Virus record (IMG/VR): IMGVR_UViG_3300038436_000008
Coordinates: 1 to 28,742 of that record
Reading direction: 5' to 3' (one strand)
Origin: a virus
Length of the DNA stretch: 28,742 nt
Shown: piece by piece, positions 1 through 7,721 of the stretch
How positions within the stretch are numbered: the stretch's first letter is position 1
How the letters are laid out: every line of letters starts with the position of its first letter
Made by a program: the position numbers and the translations under genes
The notes under the pieces: model-generated
Seen by the model: only the letters and a program-made list of their open reading frames with translations
Databases searched by the model: none
What the model was told of the DNA's origin: nothing

Positions 1-251
1 AAATTAGGCGCTTGCGGGGCCCGAAGTGTTTGTGCAGGTTTCGCTTTAGTTAAAGCGGCGAGTTGACGTTCTCTCGTGTAGGCTTCCGCATCAGGTTTTG
101 CAGATGTGTAGTCGAGTGTTCCGCCGCCCTTATACTGCCCACCACTCATGAGGTTGGCAAGGAGCATATCCCGACCAACATCCACACTGACTTTGTTGGC
201 TTTCGCGAGACCTTCAATTTGAGGTTTATACTTCTCGTCAAAGGTTGGCAA
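1..251 (-). CDS. Phage late protein, N-terminal part only (cut by window edge)
   Basis: Open frame of 83 codons running off the window. The chosen start is TTG at 251-249, preceded by AAAGGGGG with a 7-base gap and overlapping the end of the NlpC/P60-like gene. The visible part starts MPTFDEKYKPQIEGLAKANK, then a Gly-rich patch (SGGQYKGGGTL, about residues 36-46) and a Lys/Ala/Pro stretch; no known domain is recognised. Its place as the last visible gene of the tail module suggests a virion or internal protein, by position only. Confidence 0.65.
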   Translation of the reverse strand, partial: MPTFDEKYKPQIEGLAKANKVSVDVGRDMLLANLMSGGQYKGGGTLDYTSAKPDAEAYTRERQLAALTKAKPAQTLRAPQAPN

Positions 252-708
252 CAGAATGCCCCCTTTCCAAAAGGTTGTAGATTTCCAACAGTTCGCCGGG
301 TGTCACATCCCCAATCGGGAGATTTCCTTTTCGCGGCACACCGGCATAGTAAAACGCTTTATCGATCACTTCGGAGCAGATGAGTTTATTAGCGGAATCA
401 AAAAGACCTCTCTTGTTAAAGAGAAGCCCGATTAACTGCCAATAGTCATATTCGGTTCCGATAATAGAGACAGCGTAATATAAGATATCTTTCTTTTGTT
501 GTTCCGTTAAATCAAGACGGTAGACTCGATGAATGGAGGGGTCGTATTCAAACGGCACAATACCCGTTTGCACGAATCGATAGGCTTGAATGATGTGCGC
601 GCCGTCTATTGCCAATCCTACATGGCTGTAAGGGGACTGCGTGAACCAAGAGATGAGACTCCCGACAATCCCCTTACCACGAAAGAACACCACGTCACAC
701 GCTTGCAT
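238..708 (-). CDS. Permuted NlpC/P60-like (YiiX/YebB type) papain-fold protein
   Basis: 156 aa from ATG at 708, preceded by GTGGTGAT; a longer GTG start at 723 has no site of its own. The layout fits circularly permuted papain-like hydrolases: an early His in YSHVGLAI (His 29), then a Cys in LICSEV (Cys 111) followed by Glu. Members of this group are amidases or peptidases, and in phages they sit in tail modules, where they may act on peptidoglycan or lipoprotein linkages. The next gene downstream starts inside its end, so the two are probably translationally coupled. Substrate is unknown; a virion-associated wall hydrolase is an inference. Confidence 0.7.
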   Translation of the reverse strand: MQACDVVFFRGKGIVGSLISWFTQSPYSHVGLAIDGAHIIQAYRFVQTGIVPFEYDPSIHRVYRLDLTEQQKKDILYYAVSIIGTEYDYWQLIGLLFNKRGLFDSANKLICSEVIDKAFYYAGVPRKGNLPIGDVTPGELLEIYNLLERGHSVANL

Positions 709-712
709 ATGA

Positions 713-1279
713 TCACCACACAATCGCTTGAACTTGTGCGAGAGTGGTTGCCGCCCATACTTGCGCTTCGAGAGTGTAACATTTGGTGTGTTGGTCTCGC
801 TCGAATTTCCCTGCTTCTTTTAAAACCTCGATAAACTGGTCTCGTGTATGTGTTACGATTCCCTCTTTGGTCATCCAATCCACCGAGGTAATAGTCGGGT
901 CAAGCAGGAGTAAATTAGATTGTCCTTGCAGTTTTCGTTGGTCAGACTCACCGTAAAAATACTGATGTCCATTTGCAGAAGTGAATCCTGCTAAGATTGT
1001 TTCGTCTCGTTTGGCGTAGATTTCCCTCACCTTTGCATCTTTCGCTTCCTGCAGTTGCAAAGCAGAAATATTCGGGTCAGCGACAAGTTGCCCGTTTTGG
1101 ATAGTGTAATGGTTCGGGTGCAAATACGCATCTTGGACGGTTGCGTCTGCGGTGGACGCCTCAAACGGGCCCAGTACATCACATCCAGCAGGAATGTTTG
1201 TCCATTCGTTAGCTTCTCCGAGGTAAGGAGAACCGTGGATATTTCCGTTTGTTGTATCATAAAGAAAAAAGTGATTCAT
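713..1279 (-). CDS. DUF4376-containing tail-associated protein
   Basis: 188 aa, ATG start with AAGGGGTGAT upstream. The N-terminal part (to about residue 75) resembles the short lead-in found on tail-fibre-associated proteins. The C-terminal part (about 80-185) has the DUF4376 pattern: KRDETILAGF, then a short aromatic stretch HQYFYG, then a long helical region ending in an alanine-rich WAATTLAQVQAI. It lies directly after the fibre gene, as such proteins often do, so a role in fibre assembly or as a virion accessory is likely. The exact role of the family is not established. Confidence 0.65.
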   Translation of the reverse strand: MNHFFLYDTTNGNIHGSPYLGEANEWTNIPAGCDVLGPFEASTADATVQDAYLHPNHYTIQNGQLVADPNISALQLQEAKDAKVREIYAKRDETILAGFTSANGHQYFYGESDQRKLQGQSNLLLLDPTITSVDWMTKEGIVTHTRDQFIEVLKEAGKFERDQHTKCYTLEAQVWAATTLAQVQAIVW

Positions 1280-1290
1280 TTTATCACCCC

Positions 1291-2049
1291 TTATGAAGCA
1301 ATGGCGATCCAGTTGATAGCTCCTCCTGATATACCTTCCGTATAAAACGTGACCGACGTTGTGGATACAGCGTAAAATCTAACTACCACACTATTTGATG
1401 TACCGTTGGTTTGATAAGTTCCTACCACGACCGGTACAGTAGAAAAGGCAGTCGGAAATGTCACAACGAAACTCCCTGTTGAAGCAGCCGCTATCGTTCC
1501 ACTTTGGACTTTGTAGCCGCCGCTCAAAATGTACGGTATTTTATACCCAGTTCCCCAAAAGGAAGCATCTGTACCTGGCGCCTTACCAGCCGCAGCTTCA
1601 TAGTAATAGATTCCATCATTTAATTTCATACGAATCTGAATAGATTTATAACTAGCACTCCCTTGTACCCAATGATCAGCGTTTTGGTCTTGGTATGCGT
1701 TGTGTGTGATAACTAAATCTGCGCCTGAAAAACGGGTTCCGATACTAGCAAGTAGTGAACCTATCGTCCCGTACAAAGTTTGCAATACTGATGTGGCGAC
1801 ACCATCAATATGTTGATCTACAACATCCGTTGTTTGAGATACTTTTACCTGCCCTGTGACGGTTCCGCCTGTTGAATTGAATTTCCCATTCACTTCCGGA
1901 ACAACGCTATTGTTGTTGTAATCCCTCAACGCATAAAACAAATCCATAAACTGTTGGCGGGCGGCTGTTTCGTTTGCAGGTTTAGTGGGATAGGTTGCCA
2001 CATCTAGTAAGCCTGTCACTGGATTAAACGCCATATTTGAAAGCGTCAT
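1291..2049 (-). CDS. Tail fibre / receptor-binding protein with gp53- or H-type-lectin-like tip
   Basis: 252 aa; its ATG overlaps the stop of the preceding tail gene by one base (TAATG), with AAGGTGAAATA upstream. The N-terminal half contains a fibre-like stretch (NSTGGTVTGQVKVSQ, about 59-73). The C-terminal 80 residues carry the pattern FPTAFSTVPVVVGTY ... INWIAIA, typical of beta-sandwich tips (phage gp53-like or H-type lectin) that bind host glycans. This is the best candidate for the adsorption determinant in the window. Sharing of the distal domain with other phages would be expected. Confidence 0.75.
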   Translation of the reverse strand: MTLSNMAFNPVTGLLDVATYPTKPANETAARQQFMDLFYALRDYNNNSVVPEVNGKFNSTGGTVTGQVKVSQTTDVVDQHIDGVATSVLQTLYGTIGSLLASIGTRFSGADLVITHNAYQDQNADHWVQGSASYKSIQIRMKLNDGIYYYEAAAGKAPGTDASFWGTGYKIPYILSGGYKVQSGTIAAASTGSFVVTFPTAFSTVPVVVGTYQTNGTSNSVVVRFYAVSTTSVTFYTEGISGGAINWIAIAS

Positions 2050-3902
2050 TATTTCACCTTCCTTACTGTGAGATAACGGATAATCAAACTGAGAATCGAA
2101 AGGTTCTCATTAAATACATTGTTCGAAAACTCGATCTGAAAAAAAGTAACCTTCTTGATCTTTGGTTTTGTTCGAATCGTTGGCGCGAACTTACTCACAA
2201 ACCAACTAAACGTATCCCAAGCGAAGTTCGCCCAATCCCAAGATGCAGATATGGCGACAGACGTGGAATCAACTACCTCCCCGTTATCGTTTAGATATTT
2301 AATCGTGAGCGTCGATCCACTTAATGCCCGAGTGCTGAACCAGACTTCGGTAATCGTCTTGAGATAGTCAGGCAGATTGAAGTTAAATAGTTTGCTCCGC
2401 CACACACCGTTAATCGCGTTCCCAAAGTCGTTGTAGTTCGGCTGGAACTTCACAAGATAGCCATTCGTGCGGTCACCGTAGAATAGCTGTTGGTCGTAGG
2501 CAATCCAGTGTGCCGCGTTGATATTGTCATACGGGAACCAAGACAGCCGTTCCTCGTCGAGTGCCTGATTTCCTGTATTCGCAAAGGGAGACAGGCGATA
2601 ATCCCACACATACGCGACATTCCCCACGCATAGCCAGTATTTGCCGTCGAAATCCACAGAGGAAGCGTTTTGTAAGTCGGCGAGACTGAGCAAACCAGGA
2701 CGTAACATGTTGCCGTTGATGTTGCCAGAGATGGGTACGACCACTCGTTCATCTTTGACAGCCGTGGAGACGATCATAAACAAACCAAGTTCCGAGTTGC
2801 CGAACACGACATTGTTGTTGATGATTTGAACACTCCCCGGCATGTCACACCCGATTGAGCTGTTAAGTGGGAATGTGGGGAAGGATACAACGCCGTTTAC
2901 GTTTTGGTAGACTGAGAAGTGGTGCCCGTGTTCTTTTAGAGTAATCAGCTTGTCGAAATGCTTGGCTAACCCGTAAATCGTATCGGAGCTTCCGACATTT
3001 TGGTATGCGGTATCCGGCCAATAAGTCGGGTCTTGCAGTCCGCTTCTAAAGAGCCGGTTGGGATAGTTGGGATTCCCTGCCAAGAATACCCGTGTATCAT
3101 TCTCCCCGCCGTAGGTTTCGGCTATGGTGCAGTTTTTGATACGATTCGCGTAGCCTGAAATTGTTTTATAGGCGGTGATGATGACGTTGTTTGTTCCGCT
3201 AGGTGGTGCTACGGTAAAGGTGACAACGCCCGTTGTGCGGTTGACGGTAAAGTCAGTTCCTTCTGTTTTTGCTACTCCGTCCACGGTAGCGGTAACGGTG
3301 GTTGCATCAAGGTTCGTTTGACTGAGTTGGTAGGCGGTAGCCGTGCCATTTCCACTGAAACTATCCTTAAACCCCGGCTGAATCAGGTTGAGTGCTTCAT
3401 ACACCGTTCCCCCACCGGCAGGAGGTCGGCTGATTGTGAGAGTCGGGATATACCCCGTGACATTCTGTGGGGTGGTTCCGTCCCATTGCACAAAGTTGGT
3501 GCCGTTGATGTAATAGAGAATGTTGTTGAACAAGAAAAAAGTGCCCTTACTATTAGCAAGGCCACTCATGATACTTACAGGTTGTGCAGTTCCATCTTGC
3601 GTATAGAGTCCCGTTCCCCACGCAAAGACTTTTTTGTTCTTGTAGAGCCGCTTATACGCTCCGTTTACGCCGCCTGCTCCTAATGAGGTGGTGTACACAT
3701 ACGCTTGACCGGGTCGTTTGGTTAAGGTGCCCCTGTCGTCCGCGTTTAGGTTGAGCATATACGGACTTTGGTTGTCGTTGAGTTGGGACTCGATGTATTT
3801 CAGGGACAAACCACCGTCTAAGCGGATGTTGGAGTCGGCGCCTAGACGGAGTTCTTTCGGCGGTGGTGCAGGTGGTATTTTGAGTTGTTGAGCTTTATAC
3901 AA
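2049..3902 (-). CDS. Large tail hub/nozzle protein, P22 gp10-like (stabilisation protein)
   Basis: 617 aa from TTG at 3902, which has GGTGG eight bases upstream; a GTG at 3914 lies inside that site. The protein is rich in Gly, Asn, Thr and aromatic residues, with recurrent WDG-like and YG/WFPYDN motifs that suggest a beta-propeller. A region near residues 180-240 looks like an inserted immunoglobulin-like domain (TVTATVDG ... VVTFTVAPPSG). Size, fold signature and place after the adaptor and before the fibre match tail-needle stabilisation or nozzle proteins of short-tailed phages. Family assignment is by pattern, not by search. Confidence 0.6.
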   Translation of the reverse strand: MYKAQQLKIPPAPPPKELRLGADSNIRLDGGLSLKYIESQLNDNQSPYMLNLNADDRGTLTKRPGQAYVYTTSLGAGGVNGAYKRLYKNKKVFAWGTGLYTQDGTAQPVSIMSGLANSKGTFFLFNNILYYINGTNFVQWDGTTPQNVTGYIPTLTISRPPAGGGTVYEALNLIQPGFKDSFSGNGTATAYQLSQTNLDATTVTATVDGVAKTEGTDFTVNRTTGVVTFTVAPPSGTNNVIITAYKTISGYANRIKNCTIAETYGGENDTRVFLAGNPNYPNRLFRSGLQDPTYWPDTAYQNVGSSDTIYGLAKHFDKLITLKEHGHHFSVYQNVNGVVSFPTFPLNSSIGCDMPGSVQIINNNVVFGNSELGLFMIVSTAVKDERVVVPISGNINGNMLRPGLLSLADLQNASSVDFDGKYWLCVGNVAYVWDYRLSPFANTGNQALDEERLSWFPYDNINAAHWIAYDQQLFYGDRTNGYLVKFQPNYNDFGNAINGVWRSKLFNFNLPDYLKTITEVWFSTRALSGSTLTIKYLNDNGEVVDSTSVAISASWDWANFAWDTFSWFVSKFAPTIRTKPKIKKVTFFQIEFSNNVFNENLSILSLIIRYLTVRKVK

Positions 3903-3907
3903 CGAGA

Positions 3908-4825
3908 TCACCACCCATAGACATCAGTTATATTGGTAACGCCAATATTCACATTTGCGTCCAGATTGGCGAGTTTTTGCTGATACAAGTTTAGGAGTGT
4001 TGCCGCGACAGCCGGGTTTTCATCCAGAACAATATGCCCTCCGATATAGTAGGGAATTAACTCCTGCGCTTCTGTGTCGATTTCAAAGGTATAACTGTCT
4101 AAGGTTGCGCTTGTAATATCGGTTGGGTACTTGTAATAGTGGATGTCAAACGATCCGGTGTGATAGTAGTTGGCAACGAATGTCTTTTTTCCTTCCCAAT
4201 AGAAGTCCACCATCTGTTTATAGACTCTTGGGTCTGTGATATGCACCACTTTGTTGAGTTCCATGAAGTCAGCGGGCATATCGTATTTCACATATGGCTT
4301 ATAGTCCGGTACGTCACTTGCTACAGGAAAAGAATACGCATACAACGCCCTGTTTCGTAAGTTATACGGATACGAGCCGCTAAACCGCATACGGACGGTG
4401 TTGGATGTGCTGAAAGGCGTTAAGAGTCCTTTATAAGCTGTAAACTGCTTCTTTGTTGTGTTGTTGATGGTGACAAGATTCGTCCAGACTCCGCTTACAT
4501 TTTCCTCGATATAAATATCCGCTACATTATCAACCTCGAAGTAGTAGGCTTGGCTGCCTACCGCTTCATAAATCAGGTCGGTGTCCAAGTGTTGGACAAT
4601 ATCAAAGCCCTGCAAAAGCCCGAATTGGCTTTTTATGGGGTTTTGGCTGATCTGATAGACTGCGTGAATCTTCAAGAACTGTGCGATTTCCTTTTGCGCC
4701 ATGTCCGCCAAGTTGTTCATTCGGAGTTTATAGTCGGCGTTTGTGGCATCGGAAATCAGATTGCCGTTGTTGGAGTATTCATTGATCAGTTGAATCGCTT
4801 TTTCTTTCGCTGTTCCGAGGTTCAA
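3908..4825 (-). CDS. Head-tail adaptor / tail-completion protein
   Basis: 305 aa from TTG at 4825 (GGGGG eight bases upstream); a GTG at 4834 is embedded in that site and is less likely. The N-terminal helical part (about 1-60) resembles phage adaptor proteins that dock on the portal ring (P22 gp4-like, T7 gp11-like). The middle is beta-rich, with a basic YPYNLRNRALYAYSF motif, and the end is helical (AATLLNLYQQKLANLDANV). It sits between decoration and tail-hub genes and its stop overlaps the next start. Adaptor identity is inferred from length, order and helical N-terminus. Confidence 0.55.
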   Translation of the reverse strand: MNLGTAKEKAIQLINEYSNNGNLISDATNADYKLRMNNLADMAQKEIAQFLKIHAVYQISQNPIKSQFGLLQGFDIVQHLDTDLIYEAVGSQAYYFEVDNVADIYIEENVSGVWTNLVTINNTTKKQFTAYKGLLTPFSTSNTVRMRFSGSYPYNLRNRALYAYSFPVASDVPDYKPYVKYDMPADFMELNKVVHITDPRVYKQMVDFYWEGKKTFVANYYHTGSFDIHYYKYPTDITSATLDSYTFEIDTEAQELIPYYIGGHIVLDENPAVAATLLNLYQQKLANLDANVNIGVTNITDVYGW

Positions 4826-4837
4826 GAGGCTCACCCC

Positions 4838-5197
4838 CTATGCCGTATATCCGACTAAGTTCACTTTCCCGAGAGTTCCAGCCGTACCACTTGCGGCTAA
4901 TTCAACACTTACTGCATTTCCTGCTGTGGCTTTAATCGGTGTTGGTAAGGAAATCACATCCGCGTTGACGATGTAATATTCCGCAATTACGGCTGCACCG
5001 TCTTTGATTTGCAAGAGTCCTGTTTTTGCTCCACTGTAGCTTGCGAAAATAGTGGTGATGTAATGTGATTTTCCTGTTTCCGCTGCTTTGGTCGCGGTTG
5101 CTAACGCATTGTCCGCACTTGCGGTACTCACCCAACCTTCGCTAATTATTTCAACTGTATGGTCAATATACGTCCCGGCACTCGCCCATCTTCCCAT
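4838..5197 (-). CDS. Small beta-rich virion protein, possible capsid decoration protein
   Basis: 119 aa, ATG with AGGAGG upstream. Ala/Thr/Gly/Val-rich with almost no charged clusters and ending in a beta-type run (GTLGKVNLVGYTA). Such composition is common in head-decoration or minor head proteins. An intrinsic-terminator-like hairpin lies just before it, so its level may be set separately from the capsid gene. No family recognised with certainty; decoration is an inference from composition and location after the capsid gene. Confidence 0.5.
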   Translation of the reverse strand: MGRWASAGTYIDHTVEIISEGWVSTASADNALATATKAAETGKSHYITTIFASYSGAKTGLLQIKDGAAVIAEYYIVNADVISLPTPIKATAGNAVSVELAASGTAGTLGKVNLVGYTA

Positions 5198-5214
5198 TTG
5201 TCAACCTCCTAAGA

Positions 5215-5243
5215 AAATCCCCGACATCATCAGTCGAGGATTT
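5215..5243 (-). terminator. Intrinsic terminator or attenuator, minus strand
   Basis: Eleven-base-pair stem: AAATCCTCGAC (5243-5233) pairs with GTCGGGGATTT (5225-5215, one G-T pair) around a 7-base loop, followed on the minus strand by TTTTCTT. It overlaps the end of the coiled-coil gene and precedes the decoration-like gene. Confidence 0.6.
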
Positions 5244-5673
5244 GAATTTCCTTCTTCGTGCTTTCGCGAATCCGCTTTTGTACTTCCTGTGTCTTTTTAT
5301 AGCTTTCTTGCCAGATGTCACGAATCACAACCGGCACCTCGAAGTCCTGACCACGCGGCACAGCATAAATAATCCCGTTCCATCCAATCGGTACTACATC
5401 GTCAGGGTTGTTGGGGTCTTCCGGGATGTGAATAGTCACTTTCGGCATGTCTTTTAATTGTTGTTTGAGTGTCTTTTCCTGCGCTACAATCTGCGCTTCC
5501 AGGTTTTTCTCTTGTGCGGCGATCTTTTCTTCCAATGCTTTTTTATCAGCAGCCGCCTTTTCCGCTTCCTCTTTCGCTTTCTTTTCGTACTCTGCGCGAA
5601 TTTCCGCTTCAATTTGCGCTTTTAATGCGTTGATGTCAAGATCGTTATTCGCTTGATCGTTTTGTTTAGCCAT
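5230..5673 (-). CDS. Coiled-coil late protein of unknown function
   Basis: 147 aa, ATG with GGAGG upstream. Residues 12-75 form a long charged helix rich in Glu, Lys and Ala with clear heptad character (KKAKEEAEKAAADKK, then AAQEKNLEAQIVAQEKTL). The last 70 residues form a compact domain (MPKVTIHIPEDPNN ... PIGWNGIIYAVPRG), a pattern seen in phage proteins encoded next to capsid genes. Terminator-like hairpins lie on both sides, so it may be expressed at an intermediate level. Function unknown; a head-associated role is inferred from position. Confidence 0.6.
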   Translation of the reverse strand: MAKQNDQANNDLDINALKAQIEAEIRAEYEKKAKEEAEKAAADKKALEEKIAAQEKNLEAQIVAQEKTLKQQLKDMPKVTIHIPEDPNNPDDVVPIGWNGIIYAVPRGQDFEVPVVIRDIWQESYKKTQEVQKRIRESTKKEIQILD

Positions 5674-5696
5674 GTTATAACCTCCAAATTGGTTAA

Positions 5697-5723
5697 TAGA
5701 AAAGGAGGGGACTATGCCCCTCC
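5697..5723 (-). terminator. Intrinsic terminator after the capsid gene, minus strand
   Basis: Perfect GGAGGGG / CCCCTCC stem (5723-5717 with 5710-5704) around a 6-base loop, followed on the minus strand by TTTTCTATT. It starts 20 bases after the capsid stop. It would leave capsid mRNA more abundant than the downstream tail genes, or need antitermination for read-through. Confidence 0.75.
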
Positions 5724-5742
5724 GTCACTTATTTAGATACTG

Positions 5743-6705
5743 TTACACCGAGGCCCCGCTCTCGTAGCGAACCATTGCCAATTCTTGCAGACGAACAGAT
5801 GTAAACACACTCTTCCAAGCTACCGTGTTGAATTGATTGAGCGGATCGGAAACGCCACCACTCCCCGCCTTGTGGACGATGATTTCAGGCTTGGAGCTTC
5901 CTTCCACGTCCGGAACGCCGTATGCGCCTTTCCCGATAAAGAGAGTAGCGAATACGTCAGCACCTGCGGCACCTGCGCCTGTGTATTTCACGCCGTTGTC
6001 TACTTCCATAAAGTAGATACCGTACATTTTGCCTAAGATACCATCTTCACGGTTCTTGGTGTCCACGTAGGTGTTTTGGTCTTTCCATTCTTGAGTCTGC
6101 ATCAGATCCATTGCAACATCCGTGTGAGCGAACGCGAGATACCCTCTGCCTCCACCTGGAATTGGGATCGGCTTCACTTTGTTCCGGCGAAGAGTCCGGC
6201 GTACCTTGAGGATGTCGAGAGCCGTAATCTTGTCAGTCGCCGCGACAGTTACACGGGAAGTTGCCGCACCTGCATATTTCACATTCGTTCCTGCGTAGAT
6301 GATGTCACGGACAATCGTGTCAATCGACTCTCCGGCGTTTTCCCCCATCAACTCGGATACTTCGGTCATCAGCGGATCGAGTCCGACGAGGTTGATGAAT
6401 TCGGAAATCTTTGTCCAGTTTCCGTATTCCGATACAGTAGCAGACAGTTTGGAAATGTCCAAGTTTACACCATCAGGGGTTACTCCCTCCGTCAGCGCCG
6501 TAGTGGACACCGCCAACGAGTTCAGGCGGCGGAACGAAGTAACCGCACCCGCGTTTTTCGGAATGTTTTTCTTCTCTCCGTATTTCATATACACTAGTTC
6601 CGGCAAGAGCCGCTCCAACATCACACGCTGATAATATTCCGCTTGTTCAGCAGTAAGGGCGTTCACGCCCGCGGTTGCATTATACCCTTGTACAGAAGTT
6701 GCCAT
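5743..6705 (-). CDS. Major capsid protein, N4-gp56 family
   Basis: 320 aa, ATG with AAGGAGATGAT upstream. The start region (SVQGYNATAGVNALTAEQAEYY), the KYGEKKNIPKNAGAVTSFRR segment near residue 45 and the TALTEGVTPDG segment near 70-80 match the N4-gp56-type HK97-fold capsid family. The last third (FIGKGAYGVPDVEG, then TVAWKSVFTSVRLQELAMVRYE) fits the family's C-terminal part. It follows a scaffold gene and is followed directly by a strong terminator, the usual arrangement for a protein needed in hundreds of copies. Confidence 0.85.
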   Translation of the reverse strand: MATSVQGYNATAGVNALTAEQAEYYQRVMLERLLPELVYMKYGEKKNIPKNAGAVTSFRRLNSLAVSTTALTEGVTPDGVNLDISKLSATVSEYGNWTKISEFINLVGLDPLMTEVSELMGENAGESIDTIVRDIIYAGTNVKYAGAATSRVTVAATDKITALDILKVRRTLRRNKVKPIPIPGGGRGYLAFAHTDVAMDLMQTQEWKDQNTYVDTKNREDGILGKMYGIYFMEVDNGVKYTGAGAAGADVFATLFIGKGAYGVPDVEGSSKPEIIVHKAGSGGVSDPLNQFNTVAWKSVFTSVRLQELAMVRYESGASV

Positions 6706-6719
6706 TAAAAATCATCTCC

Positions 6720-7436
6720 TTAAAGTGAAGTAGTTTCGCCCCTTTTCACCTGCTCCACGAGTTTGTTGAAGTCTGTTTTTGGCATCTGAGAAATGCTTGT
6801 GCTGTGTGGCACATCTCCGCCACTCAGGGAACCGGTTGAGGTTTGGGCGTTTTGGGTTATTTTTTTGATTGCCTCTTGTTCGGCTTGCGTCTTGGTTCCG
6901 CTCAATAGAGAGGGGAGTTTGTCACGCAACACCAATGTAAAGGCGGTGTCATAGTCTGCCTGTGCCAGTTTTGCCAGTTGGTGAACCTCATCGCGAAACT
7001 GTTTGTACAGTTCGCCAAAATTCGGGTCACTTTCCAACTTGCGATCCTGTTCCAGCAGCGTATTGTCCCGTTTGAGTTCACGGGCGGCTTTAATATCCGG
7101 GTGATTTTCCAAGAATTGATTGAGCATGTCAGGGTCTAGCCCCGCTTGCTGATAGCGTTGACGGTCTTCTGCTTCTCGTTGCCGTTGGGTGGCCGCTTGG
7201 TACTCCGCATAAGTGCGGATACCGTGGGATTCTCCATACATTTCAGCAATGAGCGCATCACGGGCACGCTGTTCTGCTTTGCTCGTTTCGTCTTTCAAAC
7301 GATGGGCAAAGACTTGGGTTTGGGTGACATCCGTCTGAGGTACGCTCGTAGTCTCCGGAGTACCTACGTTGGCAGTCTCAGGCGTTTGAGAGGCGGCGAC
7401 ACTCTCCGTATTAGCAGCCATTTGTTGTTCTTCCAT
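6720..7436 (-). CDS. Capsid scaffolding protein
   Basis: 238 aa from ATG at 7436, seven bases after AGGAGG; the longer open frame upstream lacks a ribosome site. The N-terminus is low-complexity (Glu, Gln, Thr, Ala, Pro). A helical middle carries charged Gln/Arg/Glu runs (about residues 60-180), and the end is a short basic/hydrophobic helix (KTDFNKLVEQVKRGE), the usual capsid-binding tail of scaffolds. Location just before the capsid gene supports the call. It should act inside the procapsid and be absent from mature virions. Confidence 0.7.
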   Translation of the reverse strand: MEEQQMAANTESVAASQTPETANVGTPETTSVPQTDVTQTQVFAHRLKDETSKAEQRARDALIAEMYGESHGIRTYAEYQAATQRQREAEDRQRYQQAGLDPDMLNQFLENHPDIKAARELKRDNTLLEQDRKLESDPNFGELYKQFRDEVHQLAKLAQADYDTAFTLVLRDKLPSLLSGTKTQAEQEAIKKITQNAQTSTGSLSGGDVPHSTSISQMPKTDFNKLVEQVKRGETTSL

Positions 7437-7506
7437 TGGTAAACCTCCTGTTTGTTGGTGGTGGGCGATTTCCACACAGATTAGCAGCCCTCGATTGCAT
7501 GAGAAT

Positions 7507-7534
7507 GGGCCCCACTCTGCACTGAGAAGGGCCC
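7507..7534 (-). other. GC-rich hairpin between zinc-ribbon and scaffold genes
   Basis: GGGCCC at 7529-7534 can pair with GGGCCC at 7507-7512, with CTC/GAG extending the stem inside. No T-run follows, so it is not a typical terminator. It lies in the 99-base gap before the scaffold gene and could be an mRNA processing or stabilising hairpin. Confidence 0.4.
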
Positions 7535-7535
7535 G

Positions 7536-7721
7536 CTAGTTCACCTTATTTCGTATCGTTGTAATCACTTTTTGCGGATTGTCTAGGTTGCGTTCGTTCA
7601 TCTCACATTCCGGATTGACGCATACCATTGTCATTTCGTGGTAGACATCCGTTGAGCCGACATCGGAAACGAATTTGCCATTAGCCACCCGTGCCGACTG
7701 GTTGCATTTGGGGCATTCCAT
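7536..7721 (-). CDS. Small zinc-ribbon protein
   Basis: 61 aa, ATG with a strong AAGGAGG site placed inside the end of the portal gene, so it overlaps the portal frame by 41 bases. Two metal-binding pairs are visible: CPKC at residues 3-6 and CVNPEC at about 34-39, a rubredoxin-like or zinc-ribbon layout. It lies between portal and scaffold. Function unknown; a role in head assembly or as a nucleic-acid-binding accessory is only positional inference. Confidence 0.6.
   Translation of the reverse strand: MECPKCNQSARVANGKFVSDVGSTDVYHEMTMVCVNPECEMNERNLDNPQKVITTIRNKVN

Noticed and set aside
6076-6597. Plus-strand ORF of 173 aa inside the capsid gene
   Set aside because: Antisense shadow; the capsid frame explains the sequence.
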